Position numbers and translations under genes: made by a program. A DNA stretch of 64,000 nucleotides. Origin: Natronosalvus rutilus (GTDB lineage: Archaea > Halobacteriota > Halobacteria > Halobacteriales > Natrialbaceae). This document shows, one piece after another, positions 1-9,066 of this stretch; the first letter of the stretch is position 1, and every line of letters starts with the position of its first letter. A model generated the notes under the pieces. It did not search any database, was not told where the DNA came from, and worked only from the letters and a program-made list of their open reading frames with translations. The stretch is taken from NCBI RefSeq assembly GCF_024204665.1, contig NZ_CP100355.1:992001-1056000 (forward strand), read 5' to 3'.

Positions 1-1
1 C

Positions 2-436
2 CACGGCAACTACCGCCGGATGCAGGCGGAAGGGTTCGAACTCAAAGAGGGACACATGAGCGCCGTCGACAACGACCGGGACGGCATCCTCGAGGTGATG
101 GGCGACCACCCGAAGGTCTACTTCTGCACCTCGGTGTTCAAGGACGCGGCCCAGCACCGGCGGCGACTCAAGCGGATGGCCCGGACGGTGCGCCGCGAGT
201 TCGACGACGTCACCGACGACGGGACCCTGGTTTATGGGAAGACGCGAGTCGCCCCCTCGAGATTCGAGGCGCTCGGGGTCCCCGAGGAGTTCTACACTGT
301 GAAGTCGAACCACGTCGAGGTCGCCTGGTGGCTGCTCGAGGAGATGATCGAAGCGGGTGACGTCGACGACGGCGAGATTGTCGAGCAGTATCCGACATAC
401 GACGGCCAGGTGGTCGAGCGGACGCCGCTAGCGTAG
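2..436 (+). CDS. C-terminal part of a conserved protein, possibly radical-SAM (COG2108-like)
   Basis: The reading frame is open from the left edge, so this is the 3' end of a longer gene; the first in-frame ATG at 20 is probably internal. About 144 residues remain. They are charged and contain the motifs KVYFCTSVFKDAAQHRRRL near residue 40 and VEQYPTYDG near the end. A tail like EYPTYD...ERTPL recalls archaeal proteins related to pyruvate formate-lyase activating enzyme (COG2108), but no iron-sulfur cysteine cluster is visible in this part, so the assignment is weak. The gene ends with TAG and converges on ilvA, whose stop lies about 85 bases downstream on the other strand. Confidence 0.45.
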   Translation, partial: HGNYRRMQAEGFELKEGHMSAVDNDRDGILEVMGDHPKVYFCTSVFKDAAQHRRRLKRMARTVRREFDDVTDDGTLVYGKTRVAPSRFEALGVPEEFYTVKSNHVEVAWWLLEEMIEAGDVDDGEIVEQYPTYDGQVVERTPLA

Positions 437-522
437 GTGTTCAACACGCCGTCGACCCCCTCGAGGCGAGTCTCCTGGTGAACGGATCGGGGGCCTCGAA
501 CGCCGATTCCCTTTTGGCGGGA

Positions 523-1734
523 CTACACCAGAACCTCGACCGCATACCCGTGATCCTCGATAGCCTCGAGCAACTCCTCGACGTGGTCGTGGCCGCGCGT
601 CTCGAGGTCGATCTCGACTTCAGTGTCGCTCATCTTGATGTCCCGGGAGGTGCGGTCGTGCTGGATCGCGTAGATGTTCGCCCGGTGGCCCGAGATGATC
701 GCCAGGAGTTCCTCGAGTGCTCCTGGCTGATCCTTGAGCACGGTCTGAATCTTCAGGTAGCGGCCGGTTTCGATCAACCCACGAACGATTACCGTGGTGA
801 GCATGTTGAGGTCGATGTTCCCTCCCGAGAGGAGCGGAACGATCACCTCCCCGTCGTCGTAGTCGAACGCCTCGAAGAGGATCGCCGCGAGCGGGACGGC
901 GCCCGCACCCTCGACGACGGTCTTCGAGCGCTCGAGGAGGTGGGCGACGGCCATCGCGATCTGTTCATCGGTGACGGTGACGACCTCGTCGACGCGCTCT
1001 TGGATGACCGAGAACGTCTTCTCGCCGATGCTCCTGGTCGCGATTCCGTCGGCGATCGTGTCGACCCCGTCGATGGTGACGACCGATCCCTTCTCGAGGG
1101 ACGCCGCGGCGCTCGAGGCGCCCGTCGATTGGACGCCGATCACGCGGACGTCGGGTCGCTTCGCCTTGATGGCCGTCGCGATGCCGGCGATGAGGCCGCC
1201 GCCGCCGATAGGGACGACCACGGTGTCGACGTCGAGACAGTCCTCGAGGATCTCGAGGCCGATCGTCCCCTGGCCAGCCATCACGTGCTCGTCGTCGAAG
1301 GCGTGGACGTAGGTTCGTCCCTCCTCGCGTTCGATCTCGTGAGCGCGCTCGGCGGCCGCGTCGTAGTCGGCCCCTGCGAGGACGACCTCGGCGCCGTAGC
1401 TCCGGGTCGCCTTGACCTTCGCGATCGGAGCCTGCTCGGGCATGACGATCTTCGAGTCGACCCCGGCTCGCGTTGCTGCGAGCGCGACGCCCTGGGCGTG
1501 GTTGCCCGCGCTGGCCGTGACGACGCCGGCGGCTTGCTCTTCGGGCGAGAGCGTCTGAACGCGGTTGGTCGCCCCGCGAATCTTGAACGCACCGGTCCGC
1601 TGGAAGTTCTCGAGTTTCAGGTGGACCGCTGCGCCGGTCATGTCGGAATAGGTGTGTGAGTACGTCAGCGGAGTGTGACGCGAGGTCTCTCGAACCCGTT
1701 CGCGGGCCTCGAGGACGTCAGCAAGCTCGAGCAT
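523..1734 (-). CDS. ilvA: Threonine dehydratase (threonine ammonia-lyase) with ACT domain
   Basis: 403 residues. It deaminates threonine to 2-oxobutanoate, the first committed step to isoleucine, using pyridoxal phosphate. The PLP lysine sits in FKIRGA (K51), the glycine-rich phosphate loop reads PIGGGGL near residue 190, and the last 80 residues (from about GRYLKIQTVL) form an ACT domain, the usual site of amino acid feedback control. The frame continues 19 codons upstream to 1791, but the ATG at 1734 gives the standard family N-terminus (MLELADVLEA). It lies about 26 bases downstream of a TATA-like TTTACAATA, which fits a leaderless mRNA. The gene converges with the fragment at the left edge and diverges from the MATE gene across a 394-base spacer. 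Confidence 0.95.
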   Translation of the reverse strand: MLELADVLEARERVRETSRHTPLTYSHTYSDMTGAAVHLKLENFQRTGAFKIRGATNRVQTLSPEEQAAGVVTASAGNHAQGVALAATRAGVDSKIVMPEQAPIAKVKATRSYGAEVVLAGADYDAAAERAHEIEREEGRTYVHAFDDEHVMAGQGTIGLEILEDCLDVDTVVVPIGGGGLIAGIATAIKAKRPDVRVIGVQSTGASSAAASLEKGSVVTIDGVDTIADGIATRSIGEKTFSVIQERVDEVVTVTDEQIAMAVAHLLERSKTVVEGAGAVPLAAILFEAFDYDDGEVIVPLLSGGNIDLNMLTTVIVRGLIETGRYLKIQTVLKDQPGALEELLAIISGHRANIYAIQHDRTSRDIKMSDTEVEIDLETRGHDHVEELLEAIEDHGYAVEVLV

Positions 1735-2128
1735 ACCTGCGAGTATCGGGCAAGTATTGTAAAGGATTGCTGTTGGCGACGGGGCGAGCACTCACTCAGC
1801 GGGGATAGGCACAGCAGTGCTGCTGGTCTCGTGTGGAAAACGTGCTGTCAGAAGCGACAGCACGACAGGGAATACAGGGTATGCACGGCGTGTGACGTGC
1901 GACTGTATAGGAGGACCGGAGATATATAAATCTCATGCAGCCGGAGCGAAAGTGTAATCGATAGACTGGAGCGAGGTGAAACTGGCGTCTGACGGGTAGC
2001 AGACGGTTGTCGTTCGTGCCTCGGTGACACGTCAGATACCCCTTCTTGCCACTTCTACCGCGTGAACTAAATATCGCGCAGCTTGCTCCTTTCGGAGGTA
2101 TAAACGGTCCCGGGAACGGTTCGGCCGT
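1735..2128. other. Divergent ilvA/MATE spacer; possible small RNA locus
   Basis: This 394-base gap holds no convincing protein gene. It carries the ilvA promoter (TATA-like, about 1755-1764, minus strand) and the MATE promoter (2099-2104, plus strand). Between them lie three exact inverted repeats: a 9-bp stem with a 6-base loop (1841-1864), a TATA-like ATATAA flanked by GAGAT/ATCTC (1919-1934), and a 6-bp stem with an 8-base loop (1986-2005). A central TATA box not assigned to any ORF, with stems on both sides, suggests an untranslated transcript, but its direction and ends cannot be read from sequence alone. Confidence 0.4.
2099..2104 (+). promoter_or_regulatory. TATA box of the MATE gene
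   Basis: TATAAA centred 27 bases before the ATG at 2129, the spacing expected for a leaderless haloarchaeal transcript. It supports the ATG at 2129 as the start. Confidence 0.7.
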
Positions 2129-3529
2129 ATGGGCGCGAGCGGCTCCGCAGGTGAACCATCGGGGCGCGAGCGGGTGCTCTCGGTCTGGAAACGCGTCCTC
2201 GCACTCGCGTGGCCGATCATGGCCGAGCAGACGACGCGGACGCTGATGCGGACCGTCGACATCATCGTGACCGGCCTCTTTTCGCCGGCCGCCATCGCCG
2301 CCATCGGCCTCGCGGACCTCTACGCCCGCCTGCCGCTCCGGATCGGCCTCGGTCTCGGCGGCGGCGCCATCGCGCTCTCGAGCCAGGACACCGGCAGCGG
2401 TGCGACCGGCACCCGCGACGAGGCGATCACTCAGGCGATCCTTCTCGGGGCCGTCGCCGGCGTCCCGTTCGTGCTCTTCGGCGTCCTGCTGAGCGAGTAC
2501 GCGATCGCGGTCCTCGGCGCCGAATCGGCGGTCGTGACGTACGGATCGGTGTACCTCGCGATCATCATGGCCACGGCGCCCGCTCGCCACGTCGGCATCA
2601 TCGCCGCGAGAGCCCTCCAGGGGACCGGCGACACGATCTCGCCGATGGTCGTCAACGTCCTCGCCAACGTCCTCAACGTGACCGGGTCGGTCGTGCTGGG
2701 ACTCGGCCTGCTCAGCGCTCCGCGCCTTGAGGTCGTCGGTGTCGGCCTCGCGACGGCTGGCGCCAACGTGTTCACGGCCCTGGCGTTGTTAGGGATACTT
2801 GCGGGCCCCTGGCGGGAGAGTTCGCTCGTCAGGCCGACCGACTGGATCGTCGCGAAGCAACTGCTCGCGGTGAGCGCGCCGCGCATCGCCGAGGGCCTGA
2901 TCGCGACTGCCATCGAGTTCCCGTTCAACTCGATCCTCCTCCTGATCAGCACGGAGGCCAACGCTGCCTACCAGATCGGCCGTCGGGTCTACCAGCAGAT
3001 CTCGAGTCCTCTCTCCCGGGGGTATCACGTCGCCGCGAGTATCGTCGTCGGCCAGCACCTCGGGGAAGGCGATCCGGACACGGCTCGATACGACGGCTGG
3101 GCGATCGCCGGCCTGGGGCTGGCGACGGTCGGCGTCATCGGGCTGTTCCTCGCGGTCTTCGCGCCCCAGTTCGTCCGGATCTTCACTGACGATCCGGAAA
3201 CGGCGAGCCACGCCGTCACCTTCGCTCGAGCCTACGGCCTCAGTGCGCCGTTCCTCGTCGTCTACGTCGCCATCGCGGGCGCGCTCCAGGGTGCGAGCGA
3301 GACGATCTACCCCCTGCTGGCGCGCTCGAGCGGCCTGTTCCTGTTCTACCTCTGTTTCTCTTACGTCGCCGCCATCTCGCTTGACTGGGGCGTCCTCGGC
3401 GTCGCGGCCGGCGTCTTCCTGTACTACCTCTGGGCGCTGTGTGTCGTCTCCTGGGCCTACCTCGAGCGCGACTGGGCGGCCAAAGCGGCCCGGATGATGG
3501 CCGAGCGCGGCAGTCGCTCGAGTGAGTGA
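2129..3529 (+). CDS. MATE family efflux transporter
   Basis: 466 residues, the usual MATE length, with about 12 predicted membrane segments in two homologous halves; the N-terminal segment contains LALAWPIMAEQ, typical of MATE transmembrane helix 1. Family members export drugs, metabolites or metals by Na+ or H+ antiport in the cytoplasmic membrane; the substrate here cannot be read from sequence. The ATG is placed by a TATA box 27 bases upstream. The C-terminus ends in a charged cytoplasmic tail (AERGSRSSE). Immediately after the stop lie three tandem copies of a 7-base unit. The neighbours purU and ilvA suggest no specific substrate. Confidence 0.9.
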   Translation: MGASGSAGEPSGRERVLSVWKRVLALAWPIMAEQTTRTLMRTVDIIVTGLFSPAAIAAIGLADLYARLPLRIGLGLGGGAIALSSQDTGSGATGTRDEAITQAILLGAVAGVPFVLFGVLLSEYAIAVLGAESAVVTYGSVYLAIIMATAPARHVGIIAARALQGTGDTISPMVVNVLANVLNVTGSVVLGLGLLSAPRLEVVGVGLATAGANVFTALALLGILAGPWRESSLVRPTDWIVAKQLLAVSAPRIAEGLIATAIEFPFNSILLLISTEANAAYQIGRRVYQQISSPLSRGYHVAASIVVGQHLGEGDPDTARYDGWAIAGLGLATVGVIGLFLAVFAPQFVRIFTDDPETASHAVTFARAYGLSAPFLVVYVAIAGALQGASETIYPLLARSSGLFLFYLCFSYVAAISLDWGVLGVAAGVFLYYLWALCVVSWAYLERDWAAKAARMMAERGSRSSE

Positions 3530-3534
3530 GCGAA

Positions 3535-3555
3535 CGAGTGACGAGTGACGAGTGA
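3535..3555. repeat. Three tandem 7-base repeats after the MATE gene
   Basis: CGAGTGA occurs three times head to tail (3535-3541, 3542-3548, 3549-3555), preceded by related GAGTGAGTGAG over the end of the MATE gene. It resembles the other short duplications found at gene ends in this window. Confidence 0.8.
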
Positions 3556-3584
3556 CGGAGAACCGAACGCGACTCACGGTGGTC

Positions 3585-4529
3585 TCAGTCGTCGAGCGCG
3601 CTCGTGATCCCGTCGACCGGGCGGTCGGGCGTCACGTCCTCGAGTTCCCTGGGCAATCCGAGCTGATAGGCGTCGCCGTTTTCCCGCACCGTCGTCCGGC
3701 CGCGGTGGACCGAGACGTCGCCGTTCAGGTGGAGCTGGACGGCCTCGAGCAGCGCCTCGGCCTCGAGTGGCTGCCCGCGTGCTTTCATCTCCGCGAGGTC
3801 GGCGTCGTCGGGGACGTCGAAGGCCCGCTGGGTGATGATCGGCCCCTGGTCGAGGTCCGTCGTAACGTAGTGAGCGGTGACGCCGGCGACCCGGACGCCC
3901 TCCTCGATGGCCTGTCGGTAGGCCTCAGCGCCGGGGAACGACGGCAACAGTGAGGGGTGGACGTTGATGATGCGATCCTCGTAGCGGAACACGACGTTGG
4001 GGCTCAGGATCCGCATGTACCGGGCGAGGACGATTAGGTCGGCGTCGTACTCGGCGAGCAACTCGAGCAACCGGTCTTCGTCCTGCTGGCCGTTCTCCGT
4101 CCCGACGTCGTGGAAGGGCACGTCGTAGTGGTCGGCCAGGGGCTCGAGGGTGTCGTGGTTGCCGATCACGACGCCGATGTCGGCGCCCAGGCGGTCGTTG
4201 GCCCAGGCCTCGAACAGCGCCTCGAGGCAGTGGCTCTCCTTCGTGACCAGGACGGCGATCTGCTGGCTGTCGCGGTCTGTCGGGAACCGGACCTGGACGT
4301 CCAGTCCCAGGTCGTCGCCCAGGTCCTCGAGGTCGGCGCGCAGTTTGGCCTCCGTACAGACCATCCCCGACGTGTCGATGGCGAGGTTCATCCGGAAGAC
4401 GCCGTCGCGAACCGCCTGGTCGAGGTCCTCGATGTTGCACCCGCGCTCGAACAGGAGCGTCGTGACGTTGGCGATCAGGCCGGTGTCGTCGTCTCCGACG
4501 ACCGTGATTTCGGTCAGATCGGTCGTCAT
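3585..4529 (-). CDS. purU: Formyltetrahydrofolate deformylase
   Basis: 314 residues. It hydrolyses 10-formyltetrahydrofolate to tetrahydrofolate and formate, balancing one-carbon pools and supplying formate for purine synthesis. An N-terminal ACT domain (about 1-85, starting TEITVVGDDDTGLIANV) is followed by a formyltransferase-type catalytic domain. The catalytic signature is visible: the NVHPSLLPSFPGA loop and the downstream HYVTTDLDQGPII segment, which separate PurU and PurN-type enzymes from other formyltransferases. A GTG lies four codons upstream at 4541, but the ATG at 4529 gives a normal N-terminus. It converges with the MATE gene. The 190-base upstream gap is AT-rich near 4660-4690 and has more than one TATA-like element. 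Confidence 0.92.
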   Translation of the reverse strand: MTTDLTEITVVGDDDTGLIANVTTLLFERGCNIEDLDQAVRDGVFRMNLAIDTSGMVCTEAKLRADLEDLGDDLGLDVQVRFPTDRDSQQIAVLVTKESHCLEALFEAWANDRLGADIGVVIGNHDTLEPLADHYDVPFHDVGTENGQQDEDRLLELLAEYDADLIVLARYMRILSPNVVFRYEDRIINVHPSLLPSFPGAEAYRQAIEEGVRVAGVTAHYVTTDLDQGPIITQRAFDVPDDADLAEMKARGQPLEAEALLEAVQLHLNGDVSVHRGRTTVRENGDAYQLGLPRELEDVTPDRPVDGITSALDD

Positions 4530-4732
4530 CGACACCACCACCGCTCGAGAACTGCAGTAGACATTACCTCTCCTCCACGTCTCGAGCGGGGAAAAGCCCT
4601 GCCATCCGCGTAATATTGGTCTCGGTCGAGGTGACGTCGGGTCGCGAACTCGAGTTCACGCTATAGTAAGTGTAATTTTAATACGAGCTGAAAAATCGCG
4701 CTCGATCTAAACCGCATCGCTCGCGCGGGTGC

Positions 4733-5689
4733 TCAGGAGAACTGCTCGATCAGCGCTGGCACGACGTCGAAGAGGTCGTCGTGGATCGCGTAATCGGCGA
4801 TGTCCATGATCGGCGCGTTCGGATCCGTGTTGATCGCGACGATGGTCTCGGAGCCTTTCATCCCGGCGACGTGCTGCACGGCGCCGGAGATGCCGATGGC
4901 GATGTAGACGTCGGGCGTGACGACCTTGCCGGACTGGCCGACCTGGCGGTTGGCGGGCAGCCAGCCCGCGTCGACGATCGGTCGCGACGACGAGAGCGTC
5001 GCGTCCAGCGCCTCTACCAGCTCGCGGATCAGGTCCAGGTTCTCCTCCTCTTCGATACCACGACCGATGGAGACCAGCAGGTCCGCCTCGCTGATGTCGA
5101 CGTCGCCGCCGGCGACTTCCTCGAAGCCCGTCACTGTCGAGCCGATAGCGTCCTCGTCGATGTCAGCGTCGAAGGCCTCGACGGTGGCGTCGCCCGCCGC
5201 CTCGGTGGGTTCCCACTCGGCGCCGCGGATCGTAATGGCAACCTGGTCAGCGTCGACCTCGGTGGTCGTCTCGACCTTGCCGCCGTACATCTCGCGCGTG
5301 CCGACGAGGGTGTCGCCCTCGGTCGCGAGACCGACGGCGTCGGTGACGAGCGGCACATCGAGTCGCGTGGCGACCGCAGGGGCGTAGTCCAGCCCGTTGA
5401 CGCTGTTGGGCATCACCAGGTAGGCGGGCTCGAGCGCGTCCGCCAGCTGGGTGATCGCTTGCGTGTAGACATCGTGGTTGAACTCCTCGCCATAGGCGAC
5501 GGTGTGGACGGTGTCGACGCCCTCGAGGTTCAGCGCGTCGGCGAAGGTCTCGACGTCGCCGCCGACGACGGCTACGTGGAGGTCGCCGCCGGTTTCGCCG
5601 GCGAGTTCGGCGCCCGCGGTGACGACCTCGCGGCTGACGTCCCGAAGCTCGCCCTGGCGGTGCTCGGCGACGGCCAGAATATCGCTCAT
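4733..5689 (-). CDS. etfA: Electron transfer flavoprotein alpha subunit (FixB/EtfA)
   Basis: 318 residues, a normal ETF-alpha. Together with the beta subunit it forms the heterodimer that carries electrons from acyl-CoA and other dehydrogenases to the quinone pool, holding FAD mainly in the C-terminal domain of this subunit. The FAD-binding half shows GRGIEEEENLDLI, SSRPIVDAGWLP, QVGQSGKVVTPDVYIAIGISGAVQH-like (split over residues 230-275) and AINTDPNAPI. The start codon overlaps the etfB stop by four bases (ATGA), so the two subunits are translationally coupled. Fix-type quinone reductase genes are not within the window. Confidence 0.95.
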   Translation of the reverse strand: MSDILAVAEHRQGELRDVSREVVTAGAELAGETGGDLHVAVVGGDVETFADALNLEGVDTVHTVAYGEEFNHDVYTQAITQLADALEPAYLVMPNSVNGLDYAPAVATRLDVPLVTDAVGLATEGDTLVGTREMYGGKVETTTEVDADQVAITIRGAEWEPTEAAGDATVEAFDADIDEDAIGSTVTGFEEVAGGDVDISEADLLVSIGRGIEEEENLDLIRELVEALDATLSSSRPIVDAGWLPANRQVGQSGKVVTPDVYIAIGISGAVQHVAGMKGSETIVAINTDPNAPIMDIADYAIHDDLFDVVPALIEQFS

Positions 5690-6471
5690 TGGGCCACCCC
5701 CTTCTCCCGCAGGAGATCAGCTAATTGCGCGGCCGTCTCGTCGGCCCCGCCCTCGAAGACGGTGGTGTCGCTCTCGCTCTCGGGTTCGTACATCGCCGTC
5801 AGTCGGAGGTCGCCCGCGACGGCGTCGGCCTCGACGCCCAGGTCGGCAAGCGTCTGGTGGTCGAGCTCCTTGCGCTGGGCCATCCGGATGCCCCGGAGGC
5901 TGGCGTAGCGGGGCTCGTTGATCCCCGTCTGGATCGTCAACACCGCGGGGACGTCGATTTCGGTCAGCTCCTCGATGCCGCCCTCGAGTTCGCGGTGGAC
6001 CGACGCGGTCTCTCCCTCCAGGTCGAGCTGGTTGACGACGGCGCCCCACTGGTAGCCGACGGCCTCGGCGAGGGCGACGCCCGTCGCACCGAAGCTGTCG
6101 TCGCCCGACTGAACGCCCGTCAAAACGAGGTCGGGGTCCTCGGCTTCGACGACCGCCTCGAGGATGGCGACTTTCGCACCGACGTCCAGGAGGTCGACGT
6201 CCTCGAGGGCGTCGTCCCAGACGCGGATGGCGCGGTCGGCGCCCTTCGCGAGCGCCTGGCGGATGGTCTGTTCGGTCTCTTCGTTGCCGATGGTGACGGT
6301 GACGACCTCGTCGACGACGCCGTCTTCTTCGAGTTGGACGGCCTCCTCGATGGCGTAGTCGTCCCACTCGTTGAGATCGGCGCCGAGATACCGCTCGTCG
6401 ATGGTCGTGCCGTCGATTTCGAACTCGTCTTCGACGGTCGCAACCTCCTTGACCGGTACGAGTACCTTCAT
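5686..6471 (-). CDS. etfB: Electron transfer flavoprotein beta subunit (FixA/EtfB)
   Basis: 261 residues starting MKVLVPVKEVATVEDEF, the classic ETF-beta opening; the AMP-binding fold and the terminal recognition-loop region are of normal length. It is the first gene of the etfBA operon. Two adjacent ATG codons (6474 and 6471) are possible starts; the second matches the family. GGGGGAG about 12 bases upstream could serve as a ribosome binding site, unusual for this window. A TATA-like stretch (CGTTTACG in coding orientation) lies about 35 bases upstream. Confidence 0.95.
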   Translation of the reverse strand: MKVLVPVKEVATVEDEFEIDGTTIDERYLGADLNEWDDYAIEEAVQLEEDGVVDEVVTVTIGNEETEQTIRQALAKGADRAIRVWDDALEDVDLLDVGAKVAILEAVVEAEDPDLVLTGVQSGDDSFGATGVALAEAVGYQWGAVVNQLDLEGETASVHRELEGGIEELTEIDVPAVLTIQTGINEPRYASLRGIRMAQRKELDHQTLADLGVEADAVAGDLRLTAMYEPESESDTTVFEGGADETAAQLADLLREKGVAQ

Positions 6472-6685
6472 CATCGTTGGTTGCGCTCCCCCGGGCGTAA
6501 ACGTTTTCGAAACCGCGCGTCGCGGGCATTCAGTTGATTCAGGATCGCCTGGACTCGTGACGGTCTCTCACTACCCGAGAGTATCACGCTTCCGGACGCG
6601 TCTACGGTGGGTTTTCCCGGCGTTCGACTCGATTCTGGAAGCCGGTTCCGGAAGCGGTTTAACGATACCACAGGTACTAGGGTCC

Positions 6686-7156
6686 ATGGCGGACTGTCCA
6701 CTCGCAGACGACTGCCCCAGCTTTACCGAGCGAATCAGCGGAATGGGGTGTACGCACTACGGCGACCGCGGCGGCAAAGAGTGGTGTAACCACTACAACC
6801 AGCCGATCCAGGACCTCAAGACCCAGCCGGTCAAATCCGGCGAGGAAGTGGTCGTCGACGTCGTCGACATGCACGAGAGCGGCGCCGGCGTCGGTCGAAC
6901 CGAGGACGGGTTCATCGTCATGATCGACGGCGTCCTGCCGGAGGCCCGGGTCAAAGCCGAAATTACCCGCGTCCACAGCAATCACGCACGCGCGGACGTC
7001 CTTGAGCGATTGCCACTCGAGCCCGAGGAGTCCGACGACGAAAGCGACGATGACGACGAGGCGGACGCCGACGACGAGGAAGACGCTTCCGAGCGAGGCG
7101 GGCGTCGCCCACAGCGCGAGCAACTCGGCAGTCGCGAGAACTTCTGGGGCTCCTGA
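6686..7156 (+). CDS. TRAM domain protein with N-terminal cysteine segment
   Basis: 156 residues. The N-terminus has four cysteines in MADCPLADDCPSF, GMGCTHYG and EWCNHY, which may bind metal. Residues about 50-115 form a TRAM domain (GEEVVVDVVDMHESGAGVGR, MIDGVLPEARVKAEI), a small RNA-binding beta barrel found in tRNA/rRNA modifying enzymes and, alone, in archaeal RNA chaperone-like proteins. The tail is a low-complexity acidic run ending ENFWGS. The frame is open far upstream, but the ATG at 6686 gives the compact family form and has a TATA-like TTTAACG about 27 bases before it. It probably acts on RNA; the target is unknown. Confidence 0.85.
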   Translation: MADCPLADDCPSFTERISGMGCTHYGDRGGKEWCNHYNQPIQDLKTQPVKSGEEVVVDVVDMHESGAGVGRTEDGFIVMIDGVLPEARVKAEITRVHSNHARADVLERLPLEPEESDDESDDDDEADADDEEDASERGGRRPQREQLGSRENFWGS

Positions 7157-7275
7157 GCGGGCCGCCAGGGTGGACAGACCCTTCGCAGAGCCGTCGCCAC
7201 GTATTCTACGGTCGTCGCTTGCACGCTGCAAACTGCAATAAGACGTAAGTAGACCTGCTGGTATGTCATACGTGA

Positions 7276-9066
7276 ATGACGATTGGATCGGACGGAACGT
7301 CTCGCCTCCTCGCCGTTCTCGCCGTCGGTTGTGCCATCGGCGGGATCGTCCTGGCCGCGAGCGCGATGCCAATGCTCGCCGCGGATTCTCCGGTGGCGAC
7401 CGCGCTCGGCGACAGTGAGACGAGTGCAGAGCGCGACCGGGCGATCCAGGAGGCGATGCTCGAGGCGGCCGCGGAGGGCGACGGAGACCTGGCCGAGCGG
7501 GCTGGCGAACTCGAAACAGCCGGTGGGGACGGCGATGGCCCCGGAATGGGTGGTTCTGGTGGTGGAGGTGCCGGTGCTGGCACTGGCGCCCTCGACAACC
7601 AACTCGTACAGGCGGGGGCTCTCTCGGCGATGGAGAGCCAGCACGACCTCCTGACGAACCCCGCCGTGAGCGACGCGCTGTTCGGACTCGCGGGTATTTA
7701 CGCCGTCATCGGTGGGTCACCGGGGGATTTCGCCGCCGGTGCCGCCGGTTCCGATCCCGGAACCAGTCCCGGCTCCGATTTCGGTTCCGATCCCGATGCG
7801 TTCGATGACCCCGAGAACCTCGAGGGAACCGCTCCGGAAGACGCGGATACGACGGTCGACGAGCCGACGACGTCCGGCGGACTGCTCGACGTCCCGACCT
7901 CGGCGAACGGACTCGAGGGCGGCTACGGCGATCTCGTGACCGACCAGCGTGCCCGGTCGATTTCGCTCGAGGGCGATGCGGCCGGCGGTGAGAGGGCGGT
8001 GGACGGTTTTGAGGGAGGTATCGACAGCGAAAGTCACGGTGGTGGAAGCCTCGATAGCGAGTCCCCGTGGGGCGCCAACCAGGCGACCGACGGCTCGAGT
8101 ACAGGCGACGGGTTCGACGCGAACGCCGACGACGGAGCGTGGGACAAGGGTGCTGTTCCCGACGACGGCTCGAGCGGTGCTCCAACCGACGACTTGGACG
8201 CGAGTCGTGGCGGCGGCGAGTCGGATGCCGAGACGCCGGGCGGAACCGAAGACTCGAGCGCGAGCGACGCCACCGGCGCTACCGACGCTTCGGACGCTTC
8301 GAATGACGAGACAAACGGCGCTGAAGACGACGGAACGGACAGCGACGAGGAAGAGACGAACAGCGTGACCGACTCGCTCGAGGACTCGCTGGGACCGGCC
8401 GGCGAGCGACCGATCCTGACGCTCCTGGCCGTCGCGCTGGCGGTCGTCGTCGGCTACGTCTTCCTGCGGAATGACGATCCAATCGCGACACTCCGAGCAC
8501 TCCCTAGTCACCTGCTGGCGCTCGCAATGGGCGTCGTCGTCGCCTGCTCGCGGGCGCTCGAGCGGGCCTACGAGGCGCTGTGCGGCCTTCGATCGATTGC
8601 CGAGTTGCCGGGACTCCTCCTCGGAGCGGTCGCCGGGATCCTCGCCGGGGTGAGGACGAAAGCTCGCTCCGTGCGAGCGTCGCTCCCGCTCGTCGGCGAC
8701 GAGGCAACCGGAACCGACGCCAGGACCGCCACGCCAGATGACCGACCGACCGCTCGCATACGCATCCGCGAGGCGTTCGCGGACGTGGCCACGGTCTCGA
8801 CCGTGTCCCGACTGCGGGTCGCGACCCCCACGGACGTCGCCGAGGGGGCGAAGGCCCGGGGCGTGCCCGCCGAACCGGTCGAGACCATTACGGACGCCTT
8901 CCGCGACGTCGAGTACGGCGGCCGGGATCCGGAACGGCGACTCGAGCGAACGACGGCCGCTCGAGCGACGATTCGGTCGTCGGTGGCGGACGACGATTCT
9001 GCGGAAGACGCAACGAACGACGAATCGGTGGACGACGCGAACGAAAACCCGACGGGTGACCCGTGA
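7276..9066 (+). CDS. Membrane-anchored DUF4129-type protein, first gene of a DUF58 operon
   Basis: 596 residues. There is a signal/anchor helix at residues 9-33 (LLAVLAVGCAIGGIVLAASA), then about 320 residues of low-complexity Gly/Asp/Ser/Thr-rich sequence likely outside the cell, then a membrane segment (PILTLLAVALAVVVGYVFLR) and further hydrophobic stretches. The C-terminal 80 residues contain RLRVATPTDVAEGAKARG and AFRDVEYGG, the pattern of the cytoplasmic DUF4129 domain that accompanies transglutaminase-like and DUF58 proteins. The stop overlaps the next GTG start by four bases, so the operon 7276-12795 is coupled. Its role is probably in cell-envelope assembly or stress, by analogy with MoxR/DUF58 clusters; that is inference. 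Confidence 0.75.
   Translation: MTIGSDGTSRLLAVLAVGCAIGGIVLAASAMPMLAADSPVATALGDSETSAERDRAIQEAMLEAAAEGDGDLAERAGELETAGGDGDGPGMGGSGGGGAGAGTGALDNQLVQAGALSAMESQHDLLTNPAVSDALFGLAGIYAVIGGSPGDFAAGAAGSDPGTSPGSDFGSDPDAFDDPENLEGTAPEDADTTVDEPTTSGGLLDVPTSANGLEGGYGDLVTDQRARSISLEGDAAGGERAVDGFEGGIDSESHGGGSLDSESPWGANQATDGSSTGDGFDANADDGAWDKGAVPDDGSSGAPTDDLDASRGGGESDAETPGGTEDSSASDATGATDASDASNDETNGAEDDGTDSDEEETNSVTDSLEDSLGPAGERPILTLLAVALAVVVGYVFLRNDDPIATLRALPSHLLALAMGVVVACSRALERAYEALCGLRSIAELPGLLLGAVAGILAGVRTKARSVRASLPLVGDEATGTDARTATPDDRPTARIRIREAFADVATVSTVSRLRVATPTDVAEGAKARGVPAEPVETITDAFRDVEYGGRDPERRLERTTAARATIRSSVADDDSAEDATNDESVDDANENPTGDP

Noticed and set aside
478..1659. A long plus-strand frame across ilvA.
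   Set aside because: It is the antisense shadow of ilvA; shadows of GC-rich acidic genes look acidic and protein-like, and ilvA shows conserved motifs.
4646..4657. GAACTCGAGTTC palindrome before purU as an operator.
   Set aside because: CTCGAG is very frequent throughout this genome, so a 12-base palindrome built on it is weak evidence, and it is far from the start.
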